Positions 7,779-17,339 of a stretch of DNA of 64,000 bases are shown in pieces; position 1 is the first letter of the stretch, and each line of letters starts with the position of its first letter. The translations under genes and the position numbers were made by a program. The DNA lies in assembly GCF_014490035.1 (NCBI RefSeq), contig NZ_CP061008.1, forward strand, positions 496,001 to 560,000. The letters are read 5' to 3'. The notes beneath the pieces were generated by a model. That model did no database searches and had not been told where the DNA came from. It saw nothing but the letters and a program-made list of their open reading frames with translations. The DNA comes from Achromobacter xylosoxidans (GTDB taxonomy: Bacteria > Pseudomonadota > Gammaproteobacteria > Burkholderiales > Burkholderiaceae_B).

Positions 7779-7893
7779 GACAGCCTGAGGGGTGGGTGAG
7801 GAATCCGTTTTATTGATTGTGGCCCATTTTTGCTGCAGTGCAAGGAGTAGCCATTGAGGCGGCATGGATGAATTGTTTCAGGCGCGCAAATGA

Positions 7894-7925
7894 TTCGGGC
7901 ATCGCCACAAAGAGCGATGCCCGAA
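7894..7925 (-). terminator. 12-bp perfect hairpin downstream of the DUF411 gene
   Basis: TTCGGGCATCGC (7894-7905) pairs with GCGATGCCCGAA (7914-7925) across an 8-base loop, 20 bases after the DUF411 stop. On the minus strand it is followed only by a weak ATCATTTG, so it is a probable but imperfect intrinsic terminator ending the CusRS-DUF411 transcript. Confidence 0.5.
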
Positions 7926-7944
7926 CAGAACCTGAAGATTCGCG

Positions 7945-8403
7945 TTAACGATAGGCCTGGAAGACCTTGGCGCCGCCCTGCTTGTCGACCAGCACCACGT
8001 CGTGCGGCGTCTTGCGGCCGCCGTATTCGGGGCCGTCCATGCCGGGGGAGCCCAGCGGCATGCCGGGCGCGGCCAGGCCGGCGGCGTCAGGCTTTTCGAG
8101 CAGCAGGCGGCGCACGTCGCTGGCCGGCACGTGGCCTTCGATCGCATAGCCTTCGACGGCGGCGGTGTGGCACGAACCGTAGTTGGCCATGCCGGCGTTG
8201 CGGCGGATGGGGCCGGTGTCCTGGACGTCATGGGTGGTGACGGCGAAGCCGTTGTCGCGCATGTGCTTGACCCAGTCTTCACAGCAGCCGCAGGTCGGGG
8301 TCTTCCAGACCTCGACCTTGACGGGCGTCTGGGCGGTGGCGAATACGGGCGCGCACAGGGCTGCGGCAAGGGCCAGGCGGCGCGTGAGGCGGGTAAGGTT
8401 CAT
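7945..8403 (-). CDS. Exported DUF411 (copper-associated metal-binding) protein
   Basis: 152 residues with a signal peptide (about 1-24, ending ATAQ). The mature part carries the DUF411 features: VEVWKTPTCGCCEDW, a thioredoxin-like strand with a CGCC cysteine cluster, then NYGSCHTAAV with a further Cys and His, and a GLAAPGMPLGSPGM segment rich in Met. DUF411 proteins are commonly found with copper-resistance genes and are thought to bind Cu or other soft metals in the periplasm. Here it sits 75 bases downstream of a CusS-like sensor kinase on the same strand, which supports that role. The start has GGAG upstream. Metal identity is inferred. Confidence 0.87.
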   Translation of the reverse strand: MNLTRLTRRLALAAALCAPVFATAQTPVKVEVWKTPTCGCCEDWVKHMRDNGFAVTTHDVQDTGPIRRNAGMANYGSCHTAAVEGYAIEGHVPASDVRRLLLEKPDAAGLAAPGMPLGSPGMDGPEYGGRKTPHDVVLVDKQGGAKVFQAYR

Positions 8404-8478
8404 GATGCTCCGTTGCGGGACGATGTGGTTGCAAGCGTACTGTAGAAGAACGGGAGTGACCCCATTCTGTCCCGCACA

Positions 8479-9879
8479 TTACGATTCTGTAATGTTGGCC
8501 GGAGACGTGTGGCCGTCCGGCGCGCGCAGTGTGATGCCGACCACGGTGCCGTGCGCGCCCGAGGCCGCATCGACCTCGCCGCCATGCATGCGCGCGATGG
8601 CGCGCACGATGGCCAGGCCCAGGCCATGGCCCTCGCTGCGCGGCGCGCGCGCCTGGCTGGAGCGGAAGAATCGGTCGAAGATGCGGGGCAGGTCGGCCGA
8701 CGGGATGGGGGGGCCGGGGTTGCGTACTTCCACCCGCGCGCCCGTGGGTGAAACCGAGCAGGTCAGCACGATTTCACCGCCCCGAGGCGTGGCCTTGATG
8801 GCGTTGGAAATCAGGTTGGCCAGCGCGCGCCGCACCAATCCGGCGTTGGCGGCCACGGTGGCGTCGCCCAGGCAGCGCAGATGCACGCCGCTTTCTTCCA
8901 GCGTGGCTTCGTAGTATTCAGCCACGCGCCGCGCTTCGGCGGCCAGCGACACCGGCGCCAGGTCCGCGGCCCGTTCGCCGCGGTCGGCGCGCGCCAGGAA
9001 CAGCATGTCGTTGACCAGGGTCTTCAGGTCTTCCAGTTCTTCGAGATTGGATTCCAGCGCGTCGCGCAGTTCCGCCGCGTCGCGCGGCGACGACAGCATG
9101 ACCTGCGTGCCGTTGATCAGCGTGGCCAGCGGCGTGCGCAGCTCGTGCGCCACGTCGGCGTTGAAGCCTTCCATTTGCTGGTACGCGGCCTGCAGGCGCT
9201 CCAGCGTGCGGTTGAAGGAGCGGACCAGGTCATGCAGTTCGCGGTCCGTGTCCTCCAGCGGCAGGCGCCGCGCCAGGTTGTCGGGCTGGATGCTGGCGGC
9301 CTGTTCGGACAGCCTGCGCGCCGGCGCCATGCTGCGCCTGACCGCCCAGGCCGCCAACACCACGGTCGCGCCCACCCACAGCGCGCAGATCAGCACCAGC
9401 GCGGTGCCGTAGGCGTACAGGAACTGCGAGCTGGTGCGCGTGCTGACCGCCACGGTCAGTTGCGCGCCGGGCAGGATGCGGTCATTCATGGCGACCCGCA
9501 GGCCGCGCATGCGGCCGCCGTCGGCGGTCTGCAGCACGACCTGCCTGCCGTCGCCGGTCGCCAGCGTTTCGGGAGCGGGGCCGCCGTACACGGAATGGCC
9601 GTGCGCATCGACGATCCAGATGCCCAGCTGGCCCTCGCCCGCGCGCATGTCGTCGAAGGTGGCGGCCAGGTCCTTCAGGCCGCGGGCGTTGTTCTGCATG
9701 TCGATCAGGTGATCGATCAATTCCAGCTTGCCGCTGACTTCGGTGATCTCCTGGCGTTCCACTTCGCGCTTGAGAGCCCAGAACAGCGTGGCCCCCGCCA
9801 GGCTGGACACCAGCAAGGCGATGGCGCCCAGCAGCAGCGTCAGCCGCGCCTGCATGGAACGCATGCGCAGCGGCTTCAT
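8479..9879 (-). CDS. Heavy-metal-type sensor histidine kinase (CusS/CopS-like)
   Basis: 466 residues. TM1 is at about 11-34, a periplasmic sensor loop at about 35-152, TM2 at about 153-180, then HAMP, an HisKA domain with phospho-acceptor His245 in [11 protein letters not shown], and a HATPase domain with N-box [12 protein letters not shown] and G-box GHGLGLAIV. This architecture matches the CusS/CopS/IrlS metal sensors. The gene overlaps its response regulator by ATGA (9876-9879), so the two are translationally coupled. The downstream DUF411 gene suggests copper or silver as the signal. The loop has no obvious Met/His-rich metal cluster that would confirm it. Confidence 0.88.
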   Translation of the reverse strand: MKPLRMRSMQARLTLLLGAIALLVSSLAGATLFWALKREVERQEITEVSGKLELIDHLIDMQNNARGLKDLAATFDDMRAGEGQLGIWIVDAHGHSVYGGPAPETLATGDGRQVVLQTADGGRMRGLRVAMNDRILPGAQLTVAVSTRTSSQFLYAYGTALVLICALWVGATVVLAAWAVRRSMAPARRLSEQAASIQPDNLARRLPLEDTDRELHDLVRSFNRTLERLQAAYQQMEGFNADVAHELRTPLATLINGTQVMLSSPRDAAELRDALESNLEELEDLKTLVNDMLFLARADRGERAADLAPVSLAAEARRVAEYYEATLEESGVHLRCLGDATVAANAGLVRRALANLISNAIKATPRGGEIVLTCSVSPTGARVEVRNPGPPIPSADLPRIFDRFFRSSQARAPRSEGHGLGLAIVRAIARMHGGEVDAASGAHGTVVGITLRAPDGHTSPANITES

Positions 9880-10565
9880 GCGGGGCGGCTATCCGCGGGG
9901 CGCGATTCCAGCACGTAGCCCATGCCGCGCACGGTATGCAGCAACTTGGTGTCGTAGGGGTCGTCCAGCTTGCTGCGCAGCCGCCGCACCGCCACGTCGA
10001 TGACGTTGGTGTCGCTGTCGAAATTCATGTCCCAGACCTGTTCGGCCAGGGTGGTGCGCGACAGTACCTGGCCCTGGCGGCGCAGCAGCAGGGCCAGCAG
10101 ATTGAATTCCTTGGCGGTCAGGTCCAGGCGGCGGCCGCCGCGCTGGGCGCGGCGGCGGGCCAGATCCAGTTCCAGGTCGGCCAGGCGCAGCAGGGTGGGT
10201 TCTTGCGAACGTCCGCGGCGCAGCAGCGCTTGCACCCGCGCCAGCAGTTCAGAAAAGGCGAAAGGCTTGACCAGGTAGTCGTCGGCGCCGCCTTCCAGTC
10301 CGCGCACGCGGTCCTCGACGGCGTCGCGCGCGGTCAGCATCAGAATGGGCGTGTCCTTCTGTTCGCGCACAGCGGCCAGCACGCCGAAGCCATCCACGCC
10401 CGGCAGCATCACGTCCAGCACGATCAGGTCGTAGACGCCTTCCAGCGCCAGATGCAGGCCGTCCACGCCGTCGCGCGCCAGGTCCACGACGTGGCTTTGC
10501 TCCGACAATCCCTTCTTGAGGTAGTCGGCCAGTTTGGGTTCGTCTTCGATGACCAGGATGCGCAT
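9876..10565 (-). CDS. OmpR-type response regulator (CusR/CopR-like)
   Basis: 229 residues: a receiver domain with the acidic pocket at EDEP (residues 7-10), phospho-acceptor Asp51 in [10 protein letters not shown], a conserved Thr in LMLTARD and Lys in LVKPF; then an OmpR-type winged-helix domain ending VRGMGYVLE. It is coupled to the sensor kinase downstream. I start at the ATG giving [10 protein letters not shown], the normal receiver start; an upstream in-frame ATG would add an unusual basic tail. It lies 65 bases downstream of phoR on the same strand, so read-through from phoBR is possible. No CusR-like box is recognisable in that gap. Confidence 0.9.
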   Translation of the reverse strand: MRILVIEDEPKLADYLKKGLSEQSHVVDLARDGVDGLHLALEGVYDLIVLDVMLPGVDGFGVLAAVREQKDTPILMLTARDAVEDRVRGLEGGADDYLVKPFAFSELLARVQALLRRGRSQEPTLLRLADLELDLARRRAQRGGRRLDLTAKEFNLLALLLRRQGQVLSRTTLAEQVWDMNFDSDTNVIDVAVRRLRSKLDDPYDTKLLHTVRGMGYVLESRPADSRPA

Positions 10566-10630
10566 GGCAGGAAATTTACCATTCGCGCGGCGCCTGGGCC
10601 CGCGCATGGCGGAAGCCGCCTTGCGCAGGC

Positions 10631-11938
10631 TCAGGCCGGGCTGTCGATGGCGATGCGGTCGGGCGGAAAGCGCAGGGCGAACACGCTGCCCTTGCCGGGT
10701 TCGCTGGTGATCAGCAGTTCGGCGTCATGGCGCATGGCGATGTGCTTGGTGATTGCCAGCCCCAGGCCGGTGCCGCCCACCGCGCGCGAGCGGCCGCGGT
10801 CCACGCGGTAAAAGCGCTCGGTCAGGCGGGGCAGGTGGCGCGCGGGGATGCCGATGCCGGTGTCCTGCACGCTATAGCGCGCGCCGCCGTCTTCCTCGCG
10901 CGCCCAGCGCACGGTGATGGTGCCGCCGTCGGGCGTGTAGCGCACCGCGTTGGTCAGCAGGTTGGACAGGGCCGAGGTCAGCTCGGTTTCGGCGCCCAGC
11001 ACGTCCAGCGATTCGTCGATATGCCATTCCAGCACGTGGCGGCCGCCCGACAGGGCCTCGATCTGCTGGCGCGCCTTCTGCAGCAGCGCGCCCATGTTGA
11101 CCGCGCGCGGGTCGCTGCCCGGCGAGGATTCCAGCGTGGACAGGGTCAGCAGGTCTTCGACGATGGCCTGCATGCGCTGGGCCTGTTCATGCATCATGTC
11201 GATGTACTGCTCGCGTTGTTCGGCGGGCAGGGCGTCGGCGGGCATGTCGCGCAGCGTTTCCAGAAAGCCCGCCAGCACCGTCAGCGGCGTGCGCAGCTCG
11301 TGCGAGACGTTGGCGACGAAGTCGCGGCGCGTGGTTTCCAGGCGTTCGATCTGGGTGACGTCGCGCGTGATCAGCAGGCGCTGGTTGCTGGCGTAGGCCG
11401 TCAACTGCATCATCATCAGCCGTTCCTGGCCTTGCTGGCCCAGCCGCACCAGGATGGGTTCGGGCCAGGACGGGCGGTGCGCGTATTCGACGAATTCCGG
11501 CGCGCGCAGCAGGTTCAACAGGTTATGGCCGCGGTCGGCCGGCAGGCGCAGGCCCAGGTGCTGGCGCGCCATGCGGTTGCACCAGTCGATCTGGAAATCC
11601 TCGTTCAGGGTCACCGCGCCGTCCGGCAGCGCTTGCGCCGCGGCCAGCATGCCCTGCATGGTGTTCTGGGTTTCGTTCAGTTCGCGGGCCCGGGCGCGGG
11701 TGTAGCGGTACAAGGGGGCGAGGATATCGTCCCAGGGGCCGACCGAAGCGGGCGGCGAGGTATCGGGATGGTTGGCCCAGTGGGACACCAGGTGCAGGCG
11801 CCAGCTGCGCCAGAGCAGCATGGCGGCCAGCGCGAAGGAGAAAAGTATCCAACCCGCCGGGTCTCCTATGAGCCATTGGGCCAGCAATGCGGCAACCGCC
11901 CACAGGGCGACCAGGAAAAGAGTGCGCAGCCAGATCAT
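10631..11938 (-). CDS. phoR: Phosphate-regulon sensor histidine kinase PhoR
   Basis: 435 residues: two closely spaced membrane helices at the N-terminus (about 4-24 and 28-48) with no periplasmic domain, a PAS domain (about 90-195), HisKA with His213 in [10 protein letters not shown], and HATPase with [19 protein letters not shown] and GGTGLGLAI motifs. The absence of a periplasmic sensor, plus the PAS linker, is the signature of PhoR, which reads phosphate status through the Pst transporter and PhoU. It follows phoB by 12 bases. No pst or phoU genes are in the window. Confidence 0.93.
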   Translation of the reverse strand: MIWLRTLFLVALWAVAALLAQWLIGDPAGWILFSFALAAMLLWRSWRLHLVSHWANHPDTSPPASVGPWDDILAPLYRYTRARARELNETQNTMQGMLAAAQALPDGAVTLNEDFQIDWCNRMARQHLGLRLPADRGHNLLNLLRAPEFVEYAHRPSWPEPILVRLGQQGQERLMMMQLTAYASNQRLLITRDVTQIERLETTRRDFVANVSHELRTPLTVLAGFLETLRDMPADALPAEQREQYIDMMHEQAQRMQAIVEDLLTLSTLESSPGSDPRAVNMGALLQKARQQIEALSGGRHVLEWHIDESLDVLGAETELTSALSNLLTNAVRYTPDGGTITVRWAREEDGGARYSVQDTGIGIPARHLPRLTERFYRVDRGRSRAVGGTGLGLAITKHIAMRHDAELLITSEPGKGSVFALRFPPDRIAIDSPA

Positions 11939-11950
11939 CGTGCGGGAGTT

Positions 11951-12649
11951 TTACCGCGTCGGGAGCTGGGCAGTAAACCGGTAGCCGCTGCCGCGGACCG
12001 TTTCCACGTGCGCGTCGTGGCCGCTGGGTTCCAGCGCCTTGCGCAGGCGGCGGATGTGCACGTCGACCGTGCGTTCTTCGACGAAGACGTGGTCGCCCCA
12101 GACCTGATCCAGCAGCTGCGAGCGCGAGAACACGCGTTCGGGGTGCGTCATGAAGAAATGCAGCAGGCGGAATTCGGTGGGGCCGATCTGCAGCGACTGG
12201 CTGTTGCCCGACAGGCGATGCGTCACCGGATCCAGCTTCAGGCCGCCCACGTCGATCACGTCGTCGGTCAGCTGGGGCGCGCGGCGGCGCAGCACGGCCT
12301 TGATGCGCGCCATCAGCTCCTTGGGCGAGAAGGGCTTGGTAATGTAGTCGTCGGCGCCGGCTTCCAGGCCGTCCACCTTGTCTTGTTCGGAACCCTTGGC
12401 GGTCAGCATGATGACCGGGACGGCGCGGGTGCGCTCGTCGTTGCGCAGCTTGCGCGCCATGGCCAGGCCGGAGGTGCCGGGCAGCATCCAGTCCAGCAGG
12501 ATCAGGTCGGGAAGCTCGGCGCGGATCAGGGTCTGGGCCTGGTCGGCGTCGAAGGCGCGCAGCACCTTGTGTCCGGCGAAGGACAGGTTGACGGCGATCA
12601 GTTCCTGGATGGCGGGTTCGTCTTCGACGACGAGGATGGTGCTGGACAT
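11951..12649 (-). CDS. phoB: Phosphate-regulon response regulator PhoB
   Basis: 232 residues: a receiver domain with phospho-acceptor Asp53 in LILLDWMLPG, then a winged-helix DNA-binding domain (FRLLHFFMTHPERVFSRSQLLDQVWG, HIRRLRKAL) characteristic of PhoB. Phosphorylated PhoB binds Pho boxes and activates phosphate-scavenging genes. It is the first gene of phoBR and diverges from ubiE across 160 bases. I looked for a Pho box in that gap and did not find a convincing one, so autoregulation cannot be shown here. Confidence 0.94.
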   Translation of the reverse strand: MSSTILVVEDEPAIQELIAVNLSFAGHKVLRAFDADQAQTLIRAELPDLILLDWMLPGTSGLAMARKLRNDERTRAVPVIMLTAKGSEQDKVDGLEAGADDYITKPFSPKELMARIKAVLRRRAPQLTDDVIDVGGLKLDPVTHRLSGNSQSLQIGPTEFRLLHFFMTHPERVFSRSQLLDQVWGDHVFVEERTVDVHIRRLRKALEPSGHDAHVETVRGSGYRFTAQLPTR

Positions 12650-12810
12650 GGCGGATTGGGCACACTTCTGAGCGCCGGCGCGGCGCGAACATTGCGATAG
12701 TATGGCCGCAATATTTCAGGTATGTGACCGCCGGGAGTCATCGTCTGCGTTCGCCGGCCGCCCGCGGGAGCCCGATAGGCTACCATTGAACGATATATCG
12801 GGAATTCACC

Positions 12811-13587
12811 ATGCAAAACCCCTCCGAATCGCAACATTCCGCGGATTCCGCCTCGCAATCGACCCATTTCGGCTTCCAGACGGTGCCGGAAGGCGAAAAG
12901 GCCCGCAAAGTCGCCGAAGTCTTCCACTCGGTCGCCCAGCGCTACGACGTCATGAACGATTTCATGTCGGCCGGGCTGCACCGCGTCTGGAAGGCGTTCA
13001 CCATCGGCCGCGCCGCCATCCGTCCCGGCATGAAGGTGCTGGACATTGCCGGCGGCACGGGCGACCTGGCCAAAGCGTTCGCCAAGCGCGCCGGTCCTAC
13101 CGGCGAGGTCTGGCTCACGGACATCAACGATTCCATGCTGCGCGTGGGCCGCGACCGCCTGACCGATGCCGGCCTGCTGGTGCCCACCGCCGTGTGCGAC
13201 GCCGAGCGCCTGCCGTTCCCCACCGGCTATTTCGACCGCGTCAGCGTGGCTTTCGGCCTGCGCAATATGACCCACAAGGACCGCGCCCTGGCTGAAATGA
13301 CCCGGGTGCTGAAGCCGGGCGGCAAGCTGCTGGTGCTGGAATTCTCGCGCGTGGCCAAGCCGCTGGCCCCCGCCTACGACTGGTATTCCTTCAATGTGCT
13401 GCCCTGGCTGGGCAAGAAGGTGGCCAAGGACGAAGCCAGCTACCGCTACCTGGCCGAATCCATCCGCATGCACCCCGACCAGGAAACCCTGGCGGACATG
13501 CTGCGCACGGCCGGACTGGAACGGGTGCAGTACTTCAACCTGACCGCCGGCATCGCCGCTCTGCACGAAGGCGTCAAGCTGGGCTGA
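12811..13587 (+). CDS. ubiE: Ubiquinone/menaquinone C-methyltransferase UbiE
   Basis: 258 residues. It starts [32 protein letters not shown], the UbiE N-terminal signature, with the SAM-binding motif [12 protein letters not shown] and a C-terminal [10 protein letters not shown]. It C-methylates the benzoquinol ring (2-polyprenyl-6-methoxy-1,4-benzoquinol) in ubiquinone synthesis. It heads the plus-strand cluster ubiE - Tim44-like gene - ubiJ - ubiB, whose members assemble the soluble ubiquinone-making complex and its lipid-handling factors. GGAATTCACC precedes the ATG. Confidence 0.96.
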   Translation: MQNPSESQHSADSASQSTHFGFQTVPEGEKARKVAEVFHSVAQRYDVMNDFMSAGLHRVWKAFTIGRAAIRPGMKVLDIAGGTGDLAKAFAKRAGPTGEVWLTDINDSMLRVGRDRLTDAGLLVPTAVCDAERLPFPTGYFDRVSVAFGLRNMTHKDRALAEMTRVLKPGGKLLVLEFSRVAKPLAPAYDWYSFNVLPWLGKKVAKDEASYRYLAESIRMHPDQETLADMLRTAGLERVQYFNLTAGIAALHEGVKLG

Positions 13588-13763
13588 TCCGCGCCGGCCA
13601 TCCGGATTTTTCGCCGCCCTGCGGGAACTTGTGGGGCGGCGTCTTGTCCGTTATTCTTACGGTATTCAGATTAATGTAAGAAAAGTCGCGACGAAGGTCC
13701 CGCGGTCCGTGGGACTTCCTGCTGCTCGGGGCGGCAGGGGCGCGAGTACGAGGGAGCAAACCT

Positions 13764-14774
13764 ATGTCCAAATTCTGTCTTTCGCGGTTTGTCGCCGCGG
13801 CGCTGATCGCCGTTTCCGGTGCGGCACTGGTGACGGCGTCGTTTGACGCCGAAGCCCGCCGTGCCGGTGGCGGCAGCAGCGTCGGCCGACAATCCTCCAA
13901 CGTGACCCAGCAGCGCCAGGCGACCACGCCGCCGGCCGCCGCCAACAACACGGCGGGCGCCACCGCTGCTCCGGCAGCCGCCGGCGCGGCCACGGCCGGT
14001 GCAGCAACCGCGGGCGCCGCCGCCAAGAGCGGCGCTTCGCGCTGGCTCGGCCCCATCGCCGGCATCGCCGCCGGCCTGGGTATCGCCGCGCTGCTCTCCA
14101 GCATGGGCCTGTCGGGCGCTTTCGCCGAGTTCCTCGGCTCCGCGCTGCTGATCGCCGCGGTCGTGTTCGCCGTCATGTTCATCATCCGCCGCCTGCGCGG
14201 CGCCGGTCCGCGCACTGCCACGCAGGGCGCGTTCGGCGGCGCCAACAACGCGCCGGGCCAGCAGCAACAGCAGCCGATGTGGCGCGAAACGCTGAAGCCG
14301 GCGGCTCCCGCTGCAGCAGCAGCGGCTCCGGTTGCCGCCGCCGCGGCGCCGGCCGCGATGCCCAAGATGGGCGACGACAACAACTGGTTCGTGCCGGGTG
14401 ACTTCGACACGCCCAACTTCCTGAAGCAGGCCAAGGAGCAGTTCGTGCGCATCCAGGCCGTCTGGGACAGCGGCAGCACCGATGGCCTGCGCGAGTTCCT
14501 GACCGACGACCTGATCACCGAGCTCAAGCCGCAGCTGGCCGAGCGCGGCGCGGCGCCCAACAAGACCGAAGTGGTCCTGCTGAACGCTGAAATGCTGGGC
14601 ATCGAAACCGTGTCCGACGGCCACCTGGCCAGCGTGCGCTTCTCCGGCATGCTGCGCGAAGCGCCGGGCGCCGAGGCCTTCCGCTTCGAGGAAGTCTGGA
14701 ACCTGTTCAAGCCTGCCAATGGCGGCTGGCTGCTCGCAGGCATCCAGCAGATCCCGGTGGATCTCGCCAGCTAA
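13764..14774 (+). CDS. Tim44-domain membrane protein embedded in the ubiquinone cluster
   Basis: 336 residues. A signal peptide (about 1-30, ending EARR) is followed by an Ala/Gly/Thr-rich low-complexity stretch (about 35-90), two hydrophobic segments (about 93-112 and 118-140, the latter ending RRLRG), a second Ala/Pro-rich linker, and a C-terminal Tim44-like domain (about 205-336: NFLKQAKEQFVRIQAVWDSG, LITELKPQL, FEEVWNLFKP). Tim44 domains bind lipids or proteins at membranes. Its placement between ubiE and ubiJ-ubiB suggests a part in ubiquinone membrane handling, but this is context only. It has its own upstream gap of 176 bases and a terminator after it, so it may be expressed separately. 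Confidence 0.87.
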   Translation: MSKFCLSRFVAAALIAVSGAALVTASFDAEARRAGGGSSVGRQSSNVTQQRQATTPPAAANNTAGATAAPAAAGAATAGAATAGAAAKSGASRWLGPIAGIAAGLGIAALLSSMGLSGAFAEFLGSALLIAAVVFAVMFIIRRLRGAGPRTATQGAFGGANNAPGQQQQQPMWRETLKPAAPAAAAAAPVAAAAAPAAMPKMGDDNNWFVPGDFDTPNFLKQAKEQFVRIQAVWDSGSTDGLREFLTDDLITELKPQLAERGAAPNKTEVVLLNAEMLGIETVSDGHLASVRFSGMLREAPGAEAFRFEEVWNLFKPANGGWLLAGIQQIPVDLAS

Positions 14775-14833
14775 GCCTGGCCGGCCGGGGCCGATCCCCA
14801 CCTCCGTTGCGGATGCCGCAAGGCATCTGTTTG

Positions 14834-14859
14834 AACCGGCCCTCACAGGGCCGGTTTTT
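14834..14859 (+). terminator. Rho-independent terminator after the Tim44-domain gene
   Basis: AACCGGCCCT (14834-14843) pairs perfectly with AGGGCCGGTT (14847-14856) over a 3-base loop, followed by a T-run to 14859. It would end transcripts from ubiE and the Tim44 gene before ubiJ. Confidence 0.8.
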
Positions 14860-14959
14860 CCATGTGCTTGCGCAAAACACCCATCCATCTAACCCGTTAC
14901 ACTCCCGATTTACCCATTAACTTCCGCAACCCCCGCAATCGGGGCCGTTGCAGACCGCC

Positions 14960-15598
14960 ATGCTGCCTCTTCCGTTCCTGCCCACCCCCTCGCGACTGGC
15001 TGTAAGCGCGCTCAACGCCCTGTTGCGGCGCGAGGACTGGGCGCGCGCGCGCCTGGTGCGGCATGCGGGCAAGACGGTGCGTTTCGCGCTGGGCGGCTTC
15101 AGCCTGGGCCTCACCATCGACAGCGAAGGGCTGGCGGCCCAGGCCGATGCGGCCGTGGTGCCCGACGTGACCCTGACGGTCGCGCCAGAAAAACTGCCGC
15201 TGCCGCGCCTGGGCGCGGACCGCGAGCGCCCCGATTTCGCCGAGGCGACCCATATTTCGGGCGACGCGGCGTTGGCGCAGGTGGTGTCGGACCTCTCCAA
15301 GCAGTTGCGCTGGGATCCGGAGGACGCGCTGGCCCGGGTGGTGGGCGACATCGCCGCGCTGCGCCTGGTGGGCGGGGCGCGCGCGGCCGCCGGCGGCGCG
15401 CGCACGGCCAGCCTGCGCCTGGCCGAGAACGTGTCCGAATACCTGTCCGAGGAAAGCGGCATGCTGGCCAGCCGACCGGCGCTGGAACAGTGGCGCCTGG
15501 ACCTGGCCGAGCTGAACGCCCGCGCCGATGCGCTGGCCCGTTCGGCCACCGCGCTGCAAACCCGCCTGGCATCCGCCAGCGCAAAGCGGGGCGCCTGA
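14960..15598 (+). CDS. ubiJ: Ubiquinone biosynthesis accessory factor UbiJ (SCP2 lipid-binding domain)
   Basis: About 212 residues. The N-terminal half is an SCP2-like sterol-carrier domain (LRREDWARARLVRHAGKTVRF, GFSLGLTIDSEG, PDVTLTV) and the C-terminal part is helical (LASRPALEQWRLDLAELNARADAL). With UbiK and the Ubi hydroxylases and methylases it forms the soluble complex in which the late steps of ubiquinone synthesis take place, holding the lipid intermediates. Start choice: ATG at 14960; an in-frame TTG four codons earlier is possible and neither has a clear ribosome site. It ends 3 bases before ubiB, so the two are co-transcribed. Confidence 0.9.
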   Translation: MLPLPFLPTPSRLAVSALNALLRREDWARARLVRHAGKTVRFALGGFSLGLTIDSEGLAAQADAAVVPDVTLTVAPEKLPLPRLGADRERPDFAEATHISGDAALAQVVSDLSKQLRWDPEDALARVVGDIAALRLVGGARAAAGGARTASLRLAENVSEYLSEESGMLASRPALEQWRLDLAELNARADALARSATALQTRLASASAKRGA

Positions 15599-15601
15599 TA
15601 C

Positions 15602-17155
15602 ATGTTCCCCCTGCTGCGCCTTTTCCGCATCATTCTGGTTTCGCTGCGCTATGGCCTGGATGAGCTGGTGCTCTCCAGCCTGAACCATCCGCTGGCCACC
15701 TGCCTGTTGCGCGTGATCCGCCTGGGCACGCGTCCGCGCAAGCCGCGCGGCTTGAGGCTGCGCCTGGCGCTGGAATCGCTGGGGCCCATCTTCGTGAAGT
15801 TCGGACAGGTGCTGTCCACCCGCCGCGATCTGATCCCCGCCGATATCGCCGACGAACTGGCGCTCTTGCAGGACCGCGTGCCGCCGTTCCCCTCGGCGCA
15901 GGCCGCTGCCTGCATCGAGGCGGCGCTGGGTGCGCCGCCCGAGAAGCTGTTCGCGCAGTTCGAAGTGGACCCGGTGGCCTCGGCCTCGATCGCGCAGGTG
16001 CACTTCGCCGTGCTGCACGACGGCCGCGAGGTCGCGGTCAAGGTGCTGCGTCCGGGCATGCTCAGCATCATCGAGAAAGACCTGTCGCTGCTGAAAGTGG
16101 TGGCGCGCATCATCGAGCGCCTGGGCGCCGACGGCCGCCGCCTGAAGCCGCGCGAAGTGGTGGCCGAGTTCGACAAGTATCTGCACGACGAGCTGGACCT
16201 GGTGCGCGAAGCGTCCAACTGCAGCCAGCTGCGCCGCAACTTCGGCCCCGAGTCCGGCCGTGGCGACATGCTGATCGTGCCCGAGGTGATCTGGGAATAC
16301 ACGGCGTCCACGGTCTTCACCATGCAGCGCATGTACGGCATGCCGGTAGGCCAGGTGGAGCGCATGCGCCAGGCCGGCATCGACATCCCGACGCTGGCGC
16401 GCACCGGCGTGGAGATCTTCTTCACGCAGGTCTTCACCGACGGCTTCTTCCATGCCGACATGCACCCGGGCAACATCTACGTGTCGGACCGTCCGGAAAC
16501 GCTGGGCAGCTACATCGCCCTGGACTTCGGCATCGTGGGTTCGCTGTCCGAGTTCGACAAGAATTACCTGGCGCAGAATTTCCTGGCCTTCTTCCACCGC
16601 GATTACCGCCGCGTGGCGCAACTGCACATTGAATCGGGCTGGGTGCCGCCCGATACGCGCGAAGAAGAGCTGGAGGGCGCCGTGCGCGCCGTCTGCGAAC
16701 CGTACTTTGACCGGCCGTTGTCGGAGATCTCGCTGGGGCAGGTGCTCTTGCGGCTGTTCCAGACCTCGCGCCGGTTCAATGTGGAGATCCAGCCGCAGCT
16801 GGTCCTGTTGCAGAAGACCCTGCTGAACGTTGAAGGATTGGGCCGCCAGCTCGATCCCAACCTGGATCTCTGGAAGACCGCCAAGCCCTATCTGGAACGC
16901 TGGATGCGTCAGCGCGTCGGATTCAAGGGGCTGCGGCAGAGCCTGGAAAAAGAAGCCGCGCAGTGGTCGCAAATGCTGCCTGCTTTGCCCAGGCTGGTCC
17001 ATGACCACCTGAGCCGTCCCAACGTCTCGCCCGCCTTGCTGGCCGAGATGATCCAGTTGCGGCGGGCCCAGGAACAGAACAACCGGCTGGTTGCAGCGCT
17101 GGTTGGGGTGGCCGCGGTTGCCATCGGGGTCGCGATATGGGCCTTGACCCGATAG
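15602..17155 (+). CDS. ubiB: Ubiquinone biosynthesis kinase-like ATPase UbiB
   Basis: 517 residues of the ABC1/ADCK/UbiB family: the KxGQ motif in [15 protein letters not shown], the ATP-lysine in [18 protein letters not shown] (catalytic-loop equivalent), LDFGIVGSL (DFG equivalent) and a C-terminal membrane anchor (last about 25 residues, [15 protein letters not shown]). UbiB is needed for ubiquinone synthesis and is thought to extract or deliver hydrophobic precursors by ATP hydrolysis. It starts 3 bases after ubiJ. Residue patterns are intact throughout. Confidence 0.95.
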   Translation: MFPLLRLFRIILVSLRYGLDELVLSSLNHPLATCLLRVIRLGTRPRKPRGLRLRLALESLGPIFVKFGQVLSTRRDLIPADIADELALLQDRVPPFPSAQAAACIEAALGAPPEKLFAQFEVDPVASASIAQVHFAVLHDGREVAVKVLRPGMLSIIEKDLSLLKVVARIIERLGADGRRLKPREVVAEFDKYLHDELDLVREASNCSQLRRNFGPESGRGDMLIVPEVIWEYTASTVFTMQRMYGMPVGQVERMRQAGIDIPTLARTGVEIFFTQVFTDGFFHADMHPGNIYVSDRPETLGSYIALDFGIVGSLSEFDKNYLAQNFLAFFHRDYRRVAQLHIESGWVPPDTREEELEGAVRAVCEPYFDRPLSEISLGQVLLRLFQTSRRFNVEIQPQLVLLQKTLLNVEGLGRQLDPNLDLWKTAKPYLERWMRQRVGFKGLRQSLEKEAAQWSQMLPALPRLVHDHLSRPNVSPALLAEMIQLRRAQEQNNRLVAALVGVAAVAIGVAIWALTR

Positions 17156-17186
17156 GCGGCGCGATGATCTAGACGGTATCTGTCAT

Positions 17187-17202
17187 GTTTCATTCATGAA
17201 AC
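17187..17202. promoter_or_regulatory. 7-2-7 perfect inverted repeat upstream of the ferritin-like gene
   Basis: GTTTCAT-TC-ATGAAAC is a perfect inverted repeat with a 2-base centre, 32 bases after ubiB and about 140 bases before the next start codon. The short spacer favours a dimeric-repressor operator over an RNA hairpin, and there is no U-tract. I do not recognise the binding protein. Confidence 0.45.
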
Positions 17203-17339
17203 GGTCATCATAGCTTCGCGGTACACGGCGAAAAATAGCGCTGCGGTGGATGAATGCAGCGCCCTCGCCGGCAGCGCGCGCGCCATTCTTAATTTCTATA
17301 TCTATAGCCCCACTAGCGGGACGAATACAAGGGCAGACC

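Noticed and set aside
12650..12810. Pho box between phoB and ubiE
   Set aside because: No pair of CTGTCAT-like direct repeats with correct spacing; the nearest TGTGACCGCC segment is a poor match.
13612..13641. Hairpin CGCCGCCC...GGGCGGCG after ubiE as a terminator
   Set aside because: 14-base loop and no U-run; it may fold but cannot be called a terminator.
14897..17008. 703-codon open frame on the minus strand opposite ubiJ and ubiB
   Set aside because: Same antisense-shadow composition; both plus-strand genes are intact and in family-typical order.
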